A stretch of 64,000 nucleotides of DNA, taken from positions 1,116,001 to 1,180,000 of the forward strand of contig WMCF01000006.1 in assembly GCA_009792885.1 (NCBI GenBank), in the 5' to 3' direction. Below are positions 12,001-25,787 of the stretch, piece after piece. A program made the position numbers and the translations under genes. The stretch's first letter is position 1. The number at the start of each line of letters is the position of its first letter. The DNA comes from Eremophila alpestris peregrina. Taxonomy: Eukaryota; Chordata; Aves; Passeriformes; Alaudidae. The notes below the pieces were generated by a model. The model searched no databases. It saw only the letters and a program-made list of their open reading frames with translations, and was not told the origin of the DNA.

Positions 12001-13659
12001 TGTTGCAGTTTCATTACACATGTCAGGTTCTCCTCAACTTCACATACTAAAAGCCAAATTTGGAAATGTCCAGAAACAATAACTCAAGCACTTATCCAAA
12101 CCTGAAAGCACAGACCACACATTAAGTTGAAATCAAACTAATTCATTTCCTGACTTTTGTTCTTTAACTTTCATTGGTATTTGTTAATAAGTCATATGCA
12201 GACAACAGAAGAGATTAGTTCAAACCCCCTCCCTCTAGGACTGTTCCCAGGCTTTCAATGCCCACAGTGTTACACAGTCAGGAAGTCACACATATTCCCT
12301 GTTTCCTTTTCTTTTTCTCTACCACGTGAAATCAGGAGAGTGTGAATCCTGCAGGTCACAGGGCAGAGCAGAGGTGTATGAGGTAGTTCTGAATAAACAG
12401 CTGATGTACTGGGAGCACTGAACTGTGCACAATTTGATTTAGCTTTCTAGTTTTCAGTGGAAAGCCTGACAGAATTGTCCTCAGCAGCAAATTGAAAACA
12501 CTTCACTGCTTCCTGAAAATGTCAAACCATGTACAAGTACTTGAGACAAACATTACACACACTTTGAAGACTTTGGTTTGCAGAATTGGTGAGCAGAGCT
12601 AGAGTTGTGGGTACAGCTCATGACAAAATTTCTAGTCACACAGGACCTTAAGATCTTCCATTGGACTTAAAATATGTATTGGGTTTAGTTGCTGCTTGAG
12701 CTTGGAATGATAGAAAGATGTAAGAGAGAATACTGATCATCAAAATACAAAGTATTCTAACTACAGGAATTCAGTTTCATTATAATAACAATTCTGTAAA
12801 AAGGGGAATTCATAAGTTCAATCTAAAAAATAATTTGGTTTGAGACATGATAAGTGTTAATATGTCAATAGTTTGTCCACTTTTTATTCTACTTAGGATT
12901 CTAAGTGAATGGAAGGGGAAATGGAAGAGGAAGTCAACATCCATAGAATAATTTCCTCTTCTAAATGGAAGAGGAAATCAGTGGCTGAGAAGAATACCCT
13001 TGTTTCATGAATCACTTTCCAGAAATAAAACCCAGTTTTATTATGTAGTCCTGGGCAATGAAATGCCTTAGATAAACAGTAGACTGGTGTTAGCATTGAC
13101 TCTTGAGAGGCCATCTATGATAACTTTGCTACAATTATAAAAAAGTCTAGCATTCAATCTAGTAGGATTCCAACAGTCCACCTTCTTCTTGTGCAGTTTT
13201 GTGCACTTATGTTAGGGTTAGAATCAGATTTGGATGAGTGTTAGGGTTACAGTTGCCACTGACCAGTCCTAGGGCTCCAGCTGAAGTGACATTGGGGGAT
13301 GACTAAGGGTTGAACTACAAGAAGAAATCTCCCCTGAGAACTTCTTGAAGATTCTCATGGCTGGGGACATGGAGAAGGCTCAGCCAAGGTCAAGGCAAAG
13401 GCCCAGTGATAAGCTTAGGGGGAGGAGGGACACAGAGCCCTGCACTTGTAATGTGCAAAGGTGAAAAAATGCAGACAGCAGTGGCAGTTCTGATGTGAGT
13501 TGAGAAGCCTTGGTCCACCAGGTTGCCAGTCAGGAGTTGCTTCAGCCAGGTCTGCACCCCACAGAAACAAAATCCATCAGATCCTGAACTTCAGCCAGTC
13601 AGGAATGTACACAGTGCCCCAGCTCACACTGACTTTGAAAGAAATGGTCAGTCATGAAG

Positions 13660-13850
13660 GGCTGCAGACACAATCCTGGGTACAAAACAGGCCAAGAGGG
13701 CAGGGGGCTCTGGCTGTGCTGACCCGTGCTGGGTCTATGAGAGAGGCCACAGGTGACCCATGCCAAGCAAGGACCTCCCTGAGGGACTGTGGCCATCCCT
13801 GTCCATGCTGGAGCAGGGACTTTGCTGAGGGACTGTGCCAGAACACTCCT
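13660..13850. repeat. Possible decayed interspersed repeat
   Basis: This GC-richer patch contains repeated phrases of the type 'gagggactgtg... catgctggagcaggg' (for example around 13785-13815 and 13826-13836). These resemble motifs in avian interspersed elements as I remember them. Sequence similarity is patchy and neither end is defined, so this is a weak call. A 136-codon open frame across it is explained by composition. Confidence 0.25.
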
Positions 13851-14020
13851 GAATCTGACTTTATTAAAAAACTTTCAGCTTCTAACCAAGAAATGCAGAC
13901 AGTTTGTTAGTATCTAAAAACTGCAGCTTCTTGATGAGAGCAATAATATGACCCATTTCTTGAGGGCAGCATTATCACAACTTTGTTTTTCAAGAGCAAA
14001 TTGTTTCAGATTCCTCATTA

Positions 14021-14047
14021 GGTGACACTTGTGCTGCAAGTGTCACC
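14021..14047. repeat. Perfect 11-bp inverted repeat, 5-nt loop
   Basis: Arms 14021-14031 and 14037-14047 (GGTGACACTTG and its complement) are perfectly paired around a TGCTG loop. It is isolated, with no T-run or coding context beside it. Confidence 0.7.
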
Positions 14048-17000
14048 ATGACAACCCGAGGAAGCCAGCGTGACTGTCACCAAGCAGCAGGACACCTGAA
14101 AGGGTCCCTCCCACCTCAGGTGCCCTCCTGGACCAGCTGCCTGGGATGCTCAGAGAGCTGCAGTGATCGTGCCTGTATGGAGGTGTCAGAACACAAGAGA
14201 AAAATCTGGATAGTGCATTTTGAGATAATTATTCAATAGCTCTGGCGGGTTTATGAGCTCTGAAGCTGAGGCAGTGAGAAATCAACCACTCGAGATGAAC
14301 AATAATCTTATAAAGATGGGCTGTGTGAAAAAAACTGTTGCCCTTTCAAAATTGAATTTTCCCATTTGTATTTACAGGCCATTATTAATATAGACAAGAG
14401 TGAAATGGATTATATTAATATCCTTCAGTAAGTGGTTGTGAGGGCTGGAAAAGGAGTAAGTATTTGCATGTAATTACAGCTCAGGCTGCCTTTAATATAA
14501 GCAGCTGCCTGTAAAAGCAAGCAGCTGGCAAGCAGTGGAACTGGGCATTGCCAGCTGTTTCACCCCCTCTGAAATGCTCCACAACATCATTATGTTTCCT
14601 CCCAGCCTCCATAGAACTTTATATGTGACACCTGTGACAGTAATTTAATCCAAGAATATTCTGCCCAGAAGATTTTTTACTTTCCCATGAGCTCCATCTC
14701 CGAGAGGCAATGCATGTCACCACCCTGAGGAAGTCACATTTCTTTGGGTGAGTGGTGCAGGACAAAACCCATCTCACCATGCAATCAGCCCCCACTTCTA
14801 GAAATAGGTGGAATATGGGGAAAACTTTTCATAAATCCACTCCTGGCTTACTATGAGCTCAAGTGCCTGAGCAGTCCTCAGTGTTCCTCACATTGGGGCA
14901 AAGAGAGAAAGGACTGCAGAAAAAGAAGAATATTTTCCATTGCCTGTTTGCAGTGGCTGATGCCTGAGCTATCTCGCCTTGTCTCAGATGAGGAATGTGC
15001 ACTGGGACCTGTACCTTTGAGAGTTGCAAAACCAGGCAAGGACTGTTCTCCTTTAAAGGCTGCTCCCAAGCAAATTGCTCCATAATTCCATAATATTATG
15101 ATGCTATGATTCCTACCTTTCTTCCCTTACCTTTGAACTCTTTCTCCAAATCATACCACATGAGCTCCCTCTCTCAAAGAACTGAGTATGACTGTTAGTC
15201 TTAAGATGTTATGCTACCTTTAGATAGTGACAGACCAATAGAAAAGGCAGAAAAAAGATACTTTTAACAGTATCTGGTAAGGATGAAAATGAAAAATGAA
15301 TGTTAAAGTCATTGCTGGGTATTATATGAGCAAAAAAAAAGGAAGTTGGTTTAAGACAAGTAATTTCATATCATTACAGAGTGTTTTTCCAAAACAATTC
15401 CTTACTTAAAACAACATAAATTGTAATAAAAATAATAATTTTCAACAAAAATTTTACTATTGACCTGATTCAAATCTCAGTAGTACTTAAACTGTGAAGT
15501 AGTAAATTACAGAATACACTTTTTCTGGCTTGTTGTTCTGCCCAACTGTGCATTTTCAACATTCCACCTGAAGACAAATAACTTAATGTTATTTTGTAGG
15601 TGGAATTAGGAGATAACTACAGATCAAATTAGGATTTTTTAAAAGAATATTAAAGTTATAAACATGTAAGGGAAATCAAGTCAACAGGATCACAGAAATT
15701 AAATATACCCAGCTGCACTTGGATACATTAATCACTATTTAAAACCTTCAGGTATTTAATTTTATATCTGAAGTCAAACAATTTAAAATAAAATCTCAAA
15801 TTATCTGAAGCTAAAGTATGTAAAGCTTCTTCTCAAAGGCATTATTAATATTTGCAACATCTTCACCTGGGGGTAGTGCAAGACAAAGTAGAGGGCTTTA
15901 TTGGTGAGATTGTACTGGATTATTTCAAGATAAATACAGGAGAAGATTAGTCAAAGGGGGAAAAATGCAAATGGAGTAGTATAGATAATGATAACCAAGA
16001 TGATATATGTTTCCACTTTATACAGACTCATGTAAAATATCTTCTAGAATCCAAGGTGAAAAGGTGAAAATGAAAAATAACATGAGGAATATGTCTGTAG
16101 ATCTGTAGGTCAAAATCCTTGTAATATGAAGAATAAGAAATGAATCATGATCATGGTCTGTTTCAATGGTTTTATTCACTATTCATCACCAACTACATCT
16201 TAAAGAGCACTTGCAAGAGATGAGAAATAAATAGGTCAGCTGTTTACCAGCGGATTAAACAGAAGGTCAGCAAAGCTCGGTTTTCCATCAGGCTTAGGCT
16301 CCAACCTCACTGTTCCATGCCTATGTGTGCCTTCCCACACTTGGGGTGAAAGGGTCAGCTTTTAGTTTGGAGTGGGATTCATCTCAGTTCACTTCAAATG
16401 GCACCAGTGGAAAAGCTGACACCTGAGAAACTCCCCCCAGCCTCCCTCCATGCTCCAAGGGGAGAAGTTGGCATCCTGGGGGGTGATTTGGTTATCCTGT
16501 TTTGGTTATCAGATTAGGACAAGTCCTCTTGTCTTTAGGGATCTTAGAGATGTTGTGCCCTGAAAGTATTCTTTACTTTCCTTATGTTTCAGCAGATCAG
16601 ATAAAACTGCCTGAGAATCAAATCTGAGTATGTTAACTCTATCTTTACATATGCTTAGAGTGTAACTCCAGCCTCACTTCAGGTTTCTAAGGCATGGTGG
16701 TTGGACTGTTAATATATAAAACTAAAATGAGGAGTTTTCCAGGCTTTTTACTTTTCCACTTTTTCACTCTGACTTGCACACTTGTACACTTGAGCTCTTT
16801 TAAGCAGAATTTGTCTTTATTCTCTGCCTTGTAGAATCTTTAGCACATACTGATGAGGTCTATGAAATTACCTCCAAAAATGCTTTTAAACTATTGATGA
16901 ATCATCCTAATCTTACATTTTCAGTACTTGGAAAATGCCATCAAAGAAAAGAGAGGCTATAGGTCTAAAGATTCTAGAGACATCTGCCAGCAACAATAAT

Positions 17001-17364
17001 ACTGACTGAATCTTAGACTCTTCTAATGGACAGGAAAAAATAAATTGTCTTCAGAATTGTTTGCTTCTTTGCACTCATCATCACTATGAGGGAAAGTGAG
17101 CTCATCTCACAAGCCTGATGTACATGACAAAACAGAAGTCACAATACTTTAAATCCCTTTTAAGGATGAAAATTTTGTTAGAAGACAATAAACCTGGTAA
17201 TAATGAAATATGAGTAAGGGCCTGAGATGGGAGGAAAAGGGAACCTGTGCTTGTGATCTAATACCAGAATACAATTAAATGCATGAGAAATAGATAAGGA
17301 GAGAATCTGTAAGACTGATGGCCTGAACAACTTTTGGCCACTGAAGTTACAGTTCTATGTTGGA

Positions 17365-17387
17365 ACAGACAGACAGACAGACAGACA
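17365..17387. repeat. (ACAG)n microsatellite
   Basis: About six uninterrupted tetranucleotide units (CAGA/ACAG phase). It is short, and a likely but modest length polymorphism. Confidence 0.85.
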
Positions 17388-19693
17388 TATTTTCTTCCCT
17401 TTGGCCTGTGTCTGCCTCTGTAGAATAGATTATTTACTTACAGTAATTGTGAACAGAAAATGGGCTGTCTGGTATTGTGGCTGAGCATTGTAAGATTGCT
17501 GGTGATAGCAGTCAGCTAGATTTGTAGTCAAAATACTCAGCCTCAGGAAAGTGAATATTACTGACACATAGATTTAAATATCATCATCAAAGTATCGTTA
17601 TTTTGCAATATTATCTGGGAATTCAGGATGTATTTCGCATAGGGGGTTACACGTAATCTAATTATGTTATTAATTTCCTCTGAGCTAATTAGAAGAGTAA
17701 AAAAGAGACCTGGATTTAAATTTCCAATCCTGACTCAAATTTGGGTGATAGGTTTAGGATCTCAGTATTTAGAAGATCTCAGATTTTGAAGTGAAAATGT
17801 CTTTGAGGATAGATTTCAATCTTGTATAAATTGATAGAGAATAATCAAATTCCAAAATAATACAAGTAATCAATTTTACCTTGATTCAGCCCAGGAAAGA
17901 TTAGAGCCATCCATTTTCTTTTTATTTTTAATTGCAGACTGTCCTATAAAACATTTTAAGTCAAACCCTCTCCAATGTTGTAGGGTAGGTAGGACACAGG
18001 CAGTACAGCATGGAGATCAGTTTTGGACAGCAGCAAGGAAGGCATTTCTAGAAAGACCATGGCTTCAAAAGACCATGCCTGATTCCTATCTTTTCTACCA
18101 AGCATACAGTCTACCATTTTTGTCCACAGTTATCAAACATCTTCTGTAAAACTGAAACAGAAGGTGTATACATTATTTACATTTTCAATGAAAAATGAAA
18201 TATATTTTACCCAGAATTCAGATTTTTCATTGTATCTGATTTACTCATCCTTTTTTAGCTAGAAGTAGAATGAAGCAAAGAACCCCATCCCTGTGTTTGC
18301 ACCTGCACCAAGAAATCAAAAAATATTCTATTTTCTGCACAAATGATCTGCAATTGAAAATTGCAGGAAAAAAAGTGTTGGTGACTGGTTAAGAGCAACC
18401 ATTTATAAATCTCATTGCTTTTGCTACAGACTGCCATGCAGAACAAAAATAATCAGTAGTGTGTATGGGTTTCATATCTAGAAGATCAGCTGCACTACTG
18501 ATATATGGTTTAGATAAATGTTTAGTTTTGCATTATGATTCCCAGTAGATGATGTAGCAAATACTGCTACTGCAGACTGCTGGAACATGTCTGTGATGTT
18601 TTATTTTATTCAGTTGAATGTTTCAGAAGAGATTCAGATCTAGTTCATGGTTTTTTGTTGCAAAGGGAGAATGGCCAAGCCCCAGATTTCTGACTAGGAT
18701 AAGGGCAGCTGGGCAGAGAGTAATTTAATTTGGCTAAGATCTCAGCAGCCAACAATACACACATAAAATGCTGGAAGTCATGTAACCAGCAATCAATACT
18801 CTATATAGCTGTACTACCCAATTAAGGATTCAGTGAAGGATCACCATCATCCTGTTTCATAAAGCTGCAATCACACTGAGGACCTGACAAAAGCCTTGCT
18901 AGGCTCTGGAAGTAGCAGTTGAAAGCAAAACCTTTTTGAGATTTGTGTTTTTGAGATTTGCTGCATGTTATGGTTGAACTGCTTGTGCAAAGAAAAACTG
19001 ACTGACAATCTGTACAGTGTCAAAAAGTCCTCACCCTCTAAGCATAGAACAGCTTTTGTTTTTACCTTTCTTATCAGTGAACAGGTCATGGAGTGGTAAA
19101 AAGAACAAGCTGGAATACTGAATAAAATCTCCTGCATTCTCTTTTAAAATATGGGGTTATATTGCAGGGAAATAAAAACTGTGTTATGTTCATTGGTTCT
19201 GACTGCTACCAAGGCAGGCAAGTGCACATTTCCACTGAGGTATCATTCCCCAAGTAGTATTTTCTTACTCCAATATGGATATGTGAAAATAATCTAACAT
19301 TGACTGTATTTTATCATTTTGCTACAGTTATGCCTACATAGCTCAAATAAAATAAGATTTTCCTTATTGGTTGCCATACAAACTCAGAATAGACAAGGGC
19401 CATTTAAAAAGCAATTCATTTTAAAAAGAAGGTGATGATTTAATCAACTCTAATTTAATGATTAATTTAGGAGAAAGTAGTCTGATCCTAATTCTTTCTG
19501 CCCAATCATTATTAATTTGAGCAGATGCTTTTTTGAACAAAGTGGTTCATCCACAATCACCATGGCAAGAAGATCAGATTAACAGAGTACAACTGATTTG
19601 TGATATATTTTTTATGTTTAGGAAAAACATATATTTATAAAAACGAAAAAAGAAATTGGAAACAGACAAAAGAAAAAGTGTAATGTCACTCAA

Positions 19694-19766
19694 TTCTTCT
19701 TCTTCTTCTTCTTCTTCTTCTTCTTCTTCTTCTTCTTCTTCTTCTTCTTCTTCTTCTTCTTCTTCT
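19694..19766. repeat. (TTC)n trinucleotide microsatellite, ~24 units
   Basis: About 73 bases of uninterrupted TTC (GAA on the other strand). It is pure, with no interrupting units, so it is likely highly polymorphic. It is a polypurine-polypyrimidine mirror tract, capable of triplex DNA. It lies in intergenic DNA, with no coding frame supported across it. Confidence 0.95.
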
Positions 19767-21635
19767 GCCTATTTAGTCTTGTGTATTCTGTCCTGAGTGA
19801 TTCTTTGTCCCAAATGCATTCAAAGTTCAGACACAAAGAACAAAAAATCTCATCTTTAAGCCTCTGTCATTTCATGGTTTCATAGGGTAAAATCTGTATG
19901 TAATTGTTAGTAGAAATATTACTATCACTGTCAATCATAATCTGCCAGCATCAACAATAATATGGGTCCATAACATTGTCATCACTGAAAAGGGCAGTGG
20001 TTCATCAGTGACATATTCACTGCTTCCTTGAAGCCATGGGAACAAGTTTCGGGTGACAGGACTAGTGAAATTTTTTGGAAGATGTGTGAACAAAAAGCAA
20101 AAATACATAACTCTATGCTATTGGCTTTCTTTGCCACATCGTTTCCTTTCTGACTCAGATATGCAGTAGTTAAATTATCACACTTAATTCTGATTTCAAA
20201 GAAAAGGAAGGGAGAATACAGATATTATCTGAAAAGACTAATCAAATGAGATTAGAAAGCACACTTCAGTGTGCTCTAAACCCAGAGGTCAAGGACATTT
20301 TCAGTGATACAGTGCTGTAAGAGCTCTGTTGCAGTAAAAATGCCTAAGGATAGCCCTGGGCCAGGATGTGACTTCTAGAAACACACATTAAACCCAACTC
20401 CAGCCAGTGAATCTGAGGCATAAATGAGCCTGTGGAAATCAATGCTGAATCATCCATTGTTTTCCAAGTTCTTTATTTAGCAACTGCAGAGCAGGTTAGA
20501 GTTCAGTCAATGCAAAGTCGTACATCTAACACACAAATGGAACATGGCTTCTGCAAACGTCACAGGAAATCACCCCAGTTCAAATCCAGGCTCACTGTTG
20601 CCTATTCTTCTGTTCAAGAACTTGGTTTCAGTTCTGAAAGGGCAAATAAGAAATATGCATTTCCCTCTGATATATTCAAATTTTAAGCACTCCCTTATGA
20701 TGACTCTTAATGCTGATTTCTAATTCACAAAAGGGAGACCCTGTTTCCTGACAGTAAAATTACATTTCTCAATGTAAGGACAGGGTCTGGGTCAGAAAAC
20801 CTCTCAAAATGGATCCTCCTCTTTCTCATTATAGGGATTTAGCTAAATGGCAGTTTTGAAAATAGAGAGTGCCATAGCAGTAATTATGGAGTTGATATTC
20901 TCTTGAGTTTGACAGCTCCTGACCTTGTTCTTCTTAGTATCTTGTATCTTCATAATTCCTTGTATCTTCTGATATCCATGGGAAAATTAGACAGGAATGG
21001 ACTGATATTTTAGAATGGAGGTAGGGATATGAGAATTTTTAAATTCTGAGTTTTATTGATTGTTTAATTCATGATTAAAAAAATCAAAGCATATATAATG
21101 TTGGCAGTTTGCTTTACTTTAAACAGAACACAACAGAATATACAAATATAAATAGCGAAATTTTCAGGAGCTGGTAAGAAGCAAAAAGGAAACCAGAATG
21201 CAGGAGTTTATCATTCAAAGTTTTTATCAGGCTAACAAGTGAAAAAGCTGAGCAGTATAGAAAATACAACATTAACCATTACTGCAGCTGTTCTTGTGAA
21301 GGGATCCTACAGCTCCATTAATGGAATTACAAAAATTGGAAAAAATATATCCAAGGAACAGAGGTATTTGATGGATGCCCATTAAACCATGAGTGTGATT
21401 GAAAGGGGAAGAGATTCACTTGTTATTTTCTTCTTTCAGGATAAGAATAAGAGAACATGAAATGAATCTTGAAGGATTCCCATTCAAAATGCACAGTGGT
21501 AGTTGAGAACCTGTGCCAGTGTCTCACCACACTCACAGTTTCTTCCTAATATCTAATCCAAATCTACTCTTTTTCCACCTTGTCATTCCACCTTGTCCTG
21601 TAACTACATGCCCTTACAAAACTCTCTTCAGCTTT

Positions 21636-22070
21636 CTTGTAGGCCCCTTTTGGATACTCAAGGATCCTATAAGATCTCCTGGAACCTTCCCTTCTCCGCA
21701 CTGCATAGCCCCAACTTTCTCAGCCTGTTTGCTAAAGCAGAGCTGCTTCAGCCCTCTGATCGTCTTTGTCACCCTCCTTTGGACTCCAAGAAGTCCATGT
21801 CCTTCTCATTTTTGAGCAGATCCAGAGCTGGATGCAGCACTGCAGGGGGGTCTCAGCAGAGCAGAGCAGAGCAGAGGAGCAAAATCCTCTCCCTGGCCCT
21901 GCTGCCCACCCTGCTTTGGATGCAGCCCAGGACACCACTGGCTTTCTGGGCTGTGAGTGCACACTGACAGCTCATGTCCAGTTTCTCATCAACCAACATC
22001 CCTCAAATCCTTCTTCTCAAGGGTGCTCTTGATCCATTCCCTGCTCAGCCTGTACTTGTGCTTAGGATTG
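21636..22070 (-). mobile_element. CR1 LINE fragment
   Basis: Reading the complement gives the familiar CR1 3' region. In the + sequence one sees 'cagagctggatgcagcactgcaggggggtctcagcagagcag', split here as CAGAGCTGGATGCAGCACTG and GGGGTCTCAGCAGAGC, then the 'ctgcccaccctgctttggatgcagccc' block and the 'cagctcatgtccagtttctcatc' block. These are in the order expected for a minus-strand copy. Both ends are ragged and the copy is moderately diverged. Short ORFs across it are shadows of the decayed element. Confidence 0.8.
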
Positions 22071-25000
22071 TCAAGTAGATAAACATGGGAGAGTTGAAGG
22101 CAGGATGTTGGAAAAGTTTTTAACACGAGCATAACTAAAGCAAAGAGGGAATTAGCTGTATACAGCACTGAATTTTATGACCTGGTACCTTGTGATCATC
22201 AAGGGCTTGTGACCACTGCATGACCTGAAAATGTCCCTCTGCTCCTGTGTTCTATTATTAGTGAAATACATACCAGCAATTGTAACCTACATAGTGTTGC
22301 TCAGTCCTGTTCAGTCCTGAAGCTTTAACTTTATACTTACCTGGCAGCACAGATGAATTAGCTGATCCTCTTAGATAAAAAGAGAAGCTGATGGTGAGAG
22401 AAAATGACTTGGTTTATTTGAAGAAGATAATGCTAGGTTCCAGACCATCTGTACATCTTTAATGATGCTTTTAGTAATTTCTGAAGTTTCATTTCTGAAC
22501 CCATCTTGAAAATATATTATTTCCAGTGACTTTAATGTTCCATCTACAGGGCACAACTGTCCAATTGTTAGGTATAGCTCAATTTAAAAATGCCATTATC
22601 AGTCACTTCTGGTTTCATTATGCAATTAGCTACTGCTAAGAACAAGAATTTAATAACAAGGTTACAGTAAACACTGCCACATTTACAGAATTTGAACTGA
22701 ATGGCAGTAAACTTCTCATAAATTTTGTTTCATAATACTGATAACAGAAGAGCACTCTGCTGATTGGAAAGCTACTCTAGCAATATGAGTTTTGTGCCCA
22801 TTGTTTTATTTCTTGAGCACTAATGTCAGCCTGGTTTTAGATTAAAGAATTATAGTCCCCAACAGAAAACAACATAATGAAATAAAATTTGAGAAGTCTG
22901 AAGTAGCTCTCAGAAATGCCAGTATGACCTCTACAAGGCAGTAAAAATGCTCAAAATAGAACTGTTCTTCATAACTCCTGGAGAAAAATTCTACTCATTT
23001 CCACTCTTCTAAAGTACAAAGATGGAATAGAGATGGGCTGGGTGTATTTATAAAGAACCCTTTGTAACAGCAAATATTCTGAAATGATAAGAGGAAAAAA
23101 AAACCTTTCTTGTTTCTTGCCTCTCAGGAGTACATTTTCAGGTAGGTAGGTTTTAATTTGATCAGAACTATGCGTTCTCTTGATGTGGCACAAAAATGTT
23201 ATTCTAATTTACCATAGTGCCATCCAAGTCCTGCAAGGGGAACATGATAAAAGAACATGGCATCTAACTTTGGTTAAAAATCCTGAAAAATAATGAGATA
23301 TTTTGCTACCATTTTTGGTTCAAATATTTTAATACAACTACTTCAGCTGGTAAAATCAGTAGGGTAGAACAGTACTAGAAACAACCATGTGATGAGGAAG
23401 GAAAGACTAGAAGTCATTACGATTTGACTTGGGAGAATTGTAATGGAACATTGTGTTCACGTCGGAACATGCAGGAAGTCCATAGGATGATGAAAACTGA
23501 GACATTTGTTTGGGATACCTGTGGAAGACCCTGCCTACAGACTACTCTTGCAAGAGGAAGCAGAGGTATTCTTTGAATTCCCTCAATGACTGAAAGCCTC
23601 CAAAACTGGGCCTCAGGATAAGAATCAGAGAAGGTCTCTGAAGGTGCTTGGTTGGGTATCCATTTGAGAGTCGCTTGACACCAATCTTGCCCTCATGCAA
23701 AATGGGAATGCCAAAACCATACAGTTTCATGCTCTTTGTCCTGTCAAAGAAAGACATCTTCAATCACACTCAGGAGGGGAATTCATTTTGAATAATCTGT
23801 ATATTGGATAGGAAATGGTGTGCTTACACAGTGTGTCTTCCTACCAGCTGTCACTGTCACATCAGCCTGAATGTCCTCACAGTTCCCAAGCATGCTATGA
23901 GTCATCCAAAACTAAAATACCAAACACAAATAATCTGAGAAATGTAAACAAATAACACTGTTTTATAACTTTCAGCTCTGCATCTGACTCTGGTAAATGA
24001 AGTAACATATACACAGCTTGATGCAGGACAGATATTAGCAGCAGATAGGTAACAATAACATAATTCCCATGCTGTGTCTGAGGCTGGATCTCAAAAATAA
24101 AAATCATGTCTTAGACTCAAGGGTATGTCACAGGGAAGCCAGAGATGAAGGCCAAGTGGCATTCTATGTGTAAGTAAGATATATTATACATTAAGTCTAA
24201 TTTCATTTCTGAAGGGACAAACTCAGCAGCAGTAATATTCCCCAGTTGTCTCATTGTCAGCTGCCCGGATTTCATTGTCACATTATATGTCTGTATAACC
24301 CTACTCCAGTAAAACTACTGAACAATTGAAAAATTTTAACTACAATTTCATACATGTTATAAGGCCATTATCTTCCAACGTTAAAACAGCTCCTATTAGA
24401 TGCAGTTTTGCAATTAAAAAAAAATTTGGTATTTTTATAAATCCTACACTTTAATTAATGAAATTGAATTTTTTCAGGGACTACTGTTGAGTTAAAGGGA
24501 AGGGAGGGGTCAGCACCTAGAACATCACTTTCTTTTTTTAAAAATTATTTTTCAAAAATAAAAACTCAGTAATAATCTCAAATATATATATTATGTAAAG
24601 AAATAAAATATGGCACTCTTTAAGGCTTTGTCATTAGTAGCAAGGTCAAACATGGTACTCTTTGCTCCATTGATTCAGCAATTCACAGCCCAAATGAGGT
24701 CACTGCTTATGCACAGAGCACAATTAAATCAAGGTTAGACAATCAGCATTCTGTAGTACAAGATAGTGTGCCAGCAGATTACACAGAGCTGGGAAATTTA
24801 CATTTGAAACATACTTTATGAAGATTATTTATTCATTTTCATAAGTAAACAAAAACCCTGTTATTTTATCACTATAAATAGTTCTGTTTATAAAAAGCAA
24901 GTTAATCTCTGCCTGAAATCTAAGAGTGGTTTTACTTGTACTCGTATAAACAGAAAAACAAACAGAAACTGCTTTGTATACTGTTTTGTGTTTGCTGTTT

Positions 25001-25787
25001 ACCCACACTCAAGATAGCTTTTATGCAACAAATGAGTCAGAGTAACTTCACAAGTTACGTAAATATTTTTTCTAATCAGAATTCAACCTGAAATTCAAAG
25101 GTTCATTTGCACAGTAAGAATTTCCTATCATAATCCTTCCATAAGCACACAGTGTGCAGTCCTTTGCATATATGCTTAAATAAAGACAAGGCCTTGGTTG
25201 AAGTATGACATTTAGAGAGTGGAGTAAAATTATATCATCTGACATCAGAAAATTACTAATATGTGGCCTATTTTTTCCTAACCAAAACCAAATTGATTGC
25301 AATTCAAGGCTGATATTTCACTGAGTGTAACTGGAAGTTTTCCATCTGGATTATTTACTGAATGCTGTCAATGAGTTAGCGTGTTTAAGCTCCAGAGGAC
25401 TACTCAGGCACAAGGTCCACAGATCAAAGGCATAGTATTCAAACAATTCTGGTAGTTTCTTTCAAGTATGTTTAAGGTTACTTGGTTTGGGAAAAGTCAT
25501 CATGGAAAAAGGCAGTTTTGAGAAGTGACCCGGAAAAAAGGAGAAGCATCCATAAAGTACACAAGTGGGAAGTTCATTGGGAGGATGTAAAGATGTTAGA
25601 AATGTAGATGGATTTGGAGAGTTGACAAGCATGTGGGAACCCAAGGCTAAACCATGAATACAAACTGGACTTACTTCAAGAAGTCAGAAATTTACCTTTT
25701 TGACAGATTTGTTAGAATTTTTATGGTTTTGTTCGGAGAACAAACAAAACTGAATGTATCAAATTATTTTACAGATAAATGTCGGCA
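22071..25787. other. Intergenic DNA, no gene seen
   Basis: AT-rich sequence between two CR1 copies, with an especially AT-rich portion around 24400-24610. The ORFs (longest 76 codons) show no recognisable domain. A 73-codon minus frame at 23542-23763 was inspected and gave no recognisable protein. Confidence 0.6.

Larger units (their letters stand above)
6069..21635. other. Intergenic DNA, no gene seen
   Basis: About 15.5 kb of AT-rich DNA with scattered homopolymer runs. Somewhat GC-richer patches occur at about 9690-10060 and 13260-13860; they may be decayed repeats but I could not identify them. The longest open frame (11475-11915, minus) opens with TTG, not ATG, and has no recognisable domain. 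Two telomere-like TTAGGGTTA motifs (13212 and 13241) are isolated and not an array. Microsatellites and hairpins inside this stretch are listed separately. Confidence 0.55.

Noticed and set aside
12951..12978. 10-bp inverted repeat around a GAGGAAAT motif
   Set aside because: It arises from three nearby copies of a purine-rich word in low-complexity sequence.
13211..13250. Two TTAGGGTTA motifs suggesting interstitial telomere repeat
   Set aside because: Only two short isolated motifs separated by unrelated bases; not an array.
21513..22032. Frames of 76-124 codons
   Set aside because: They fall in and beside a decayed CR1 copy. The serine/proline-rich products reflect its composition.
23542..23763. 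73-codon minus frame with protein-like texture
   Set aside because: No recognisable family, splice sites or flanking coding sequence. Insufficient to call a pseudogene.
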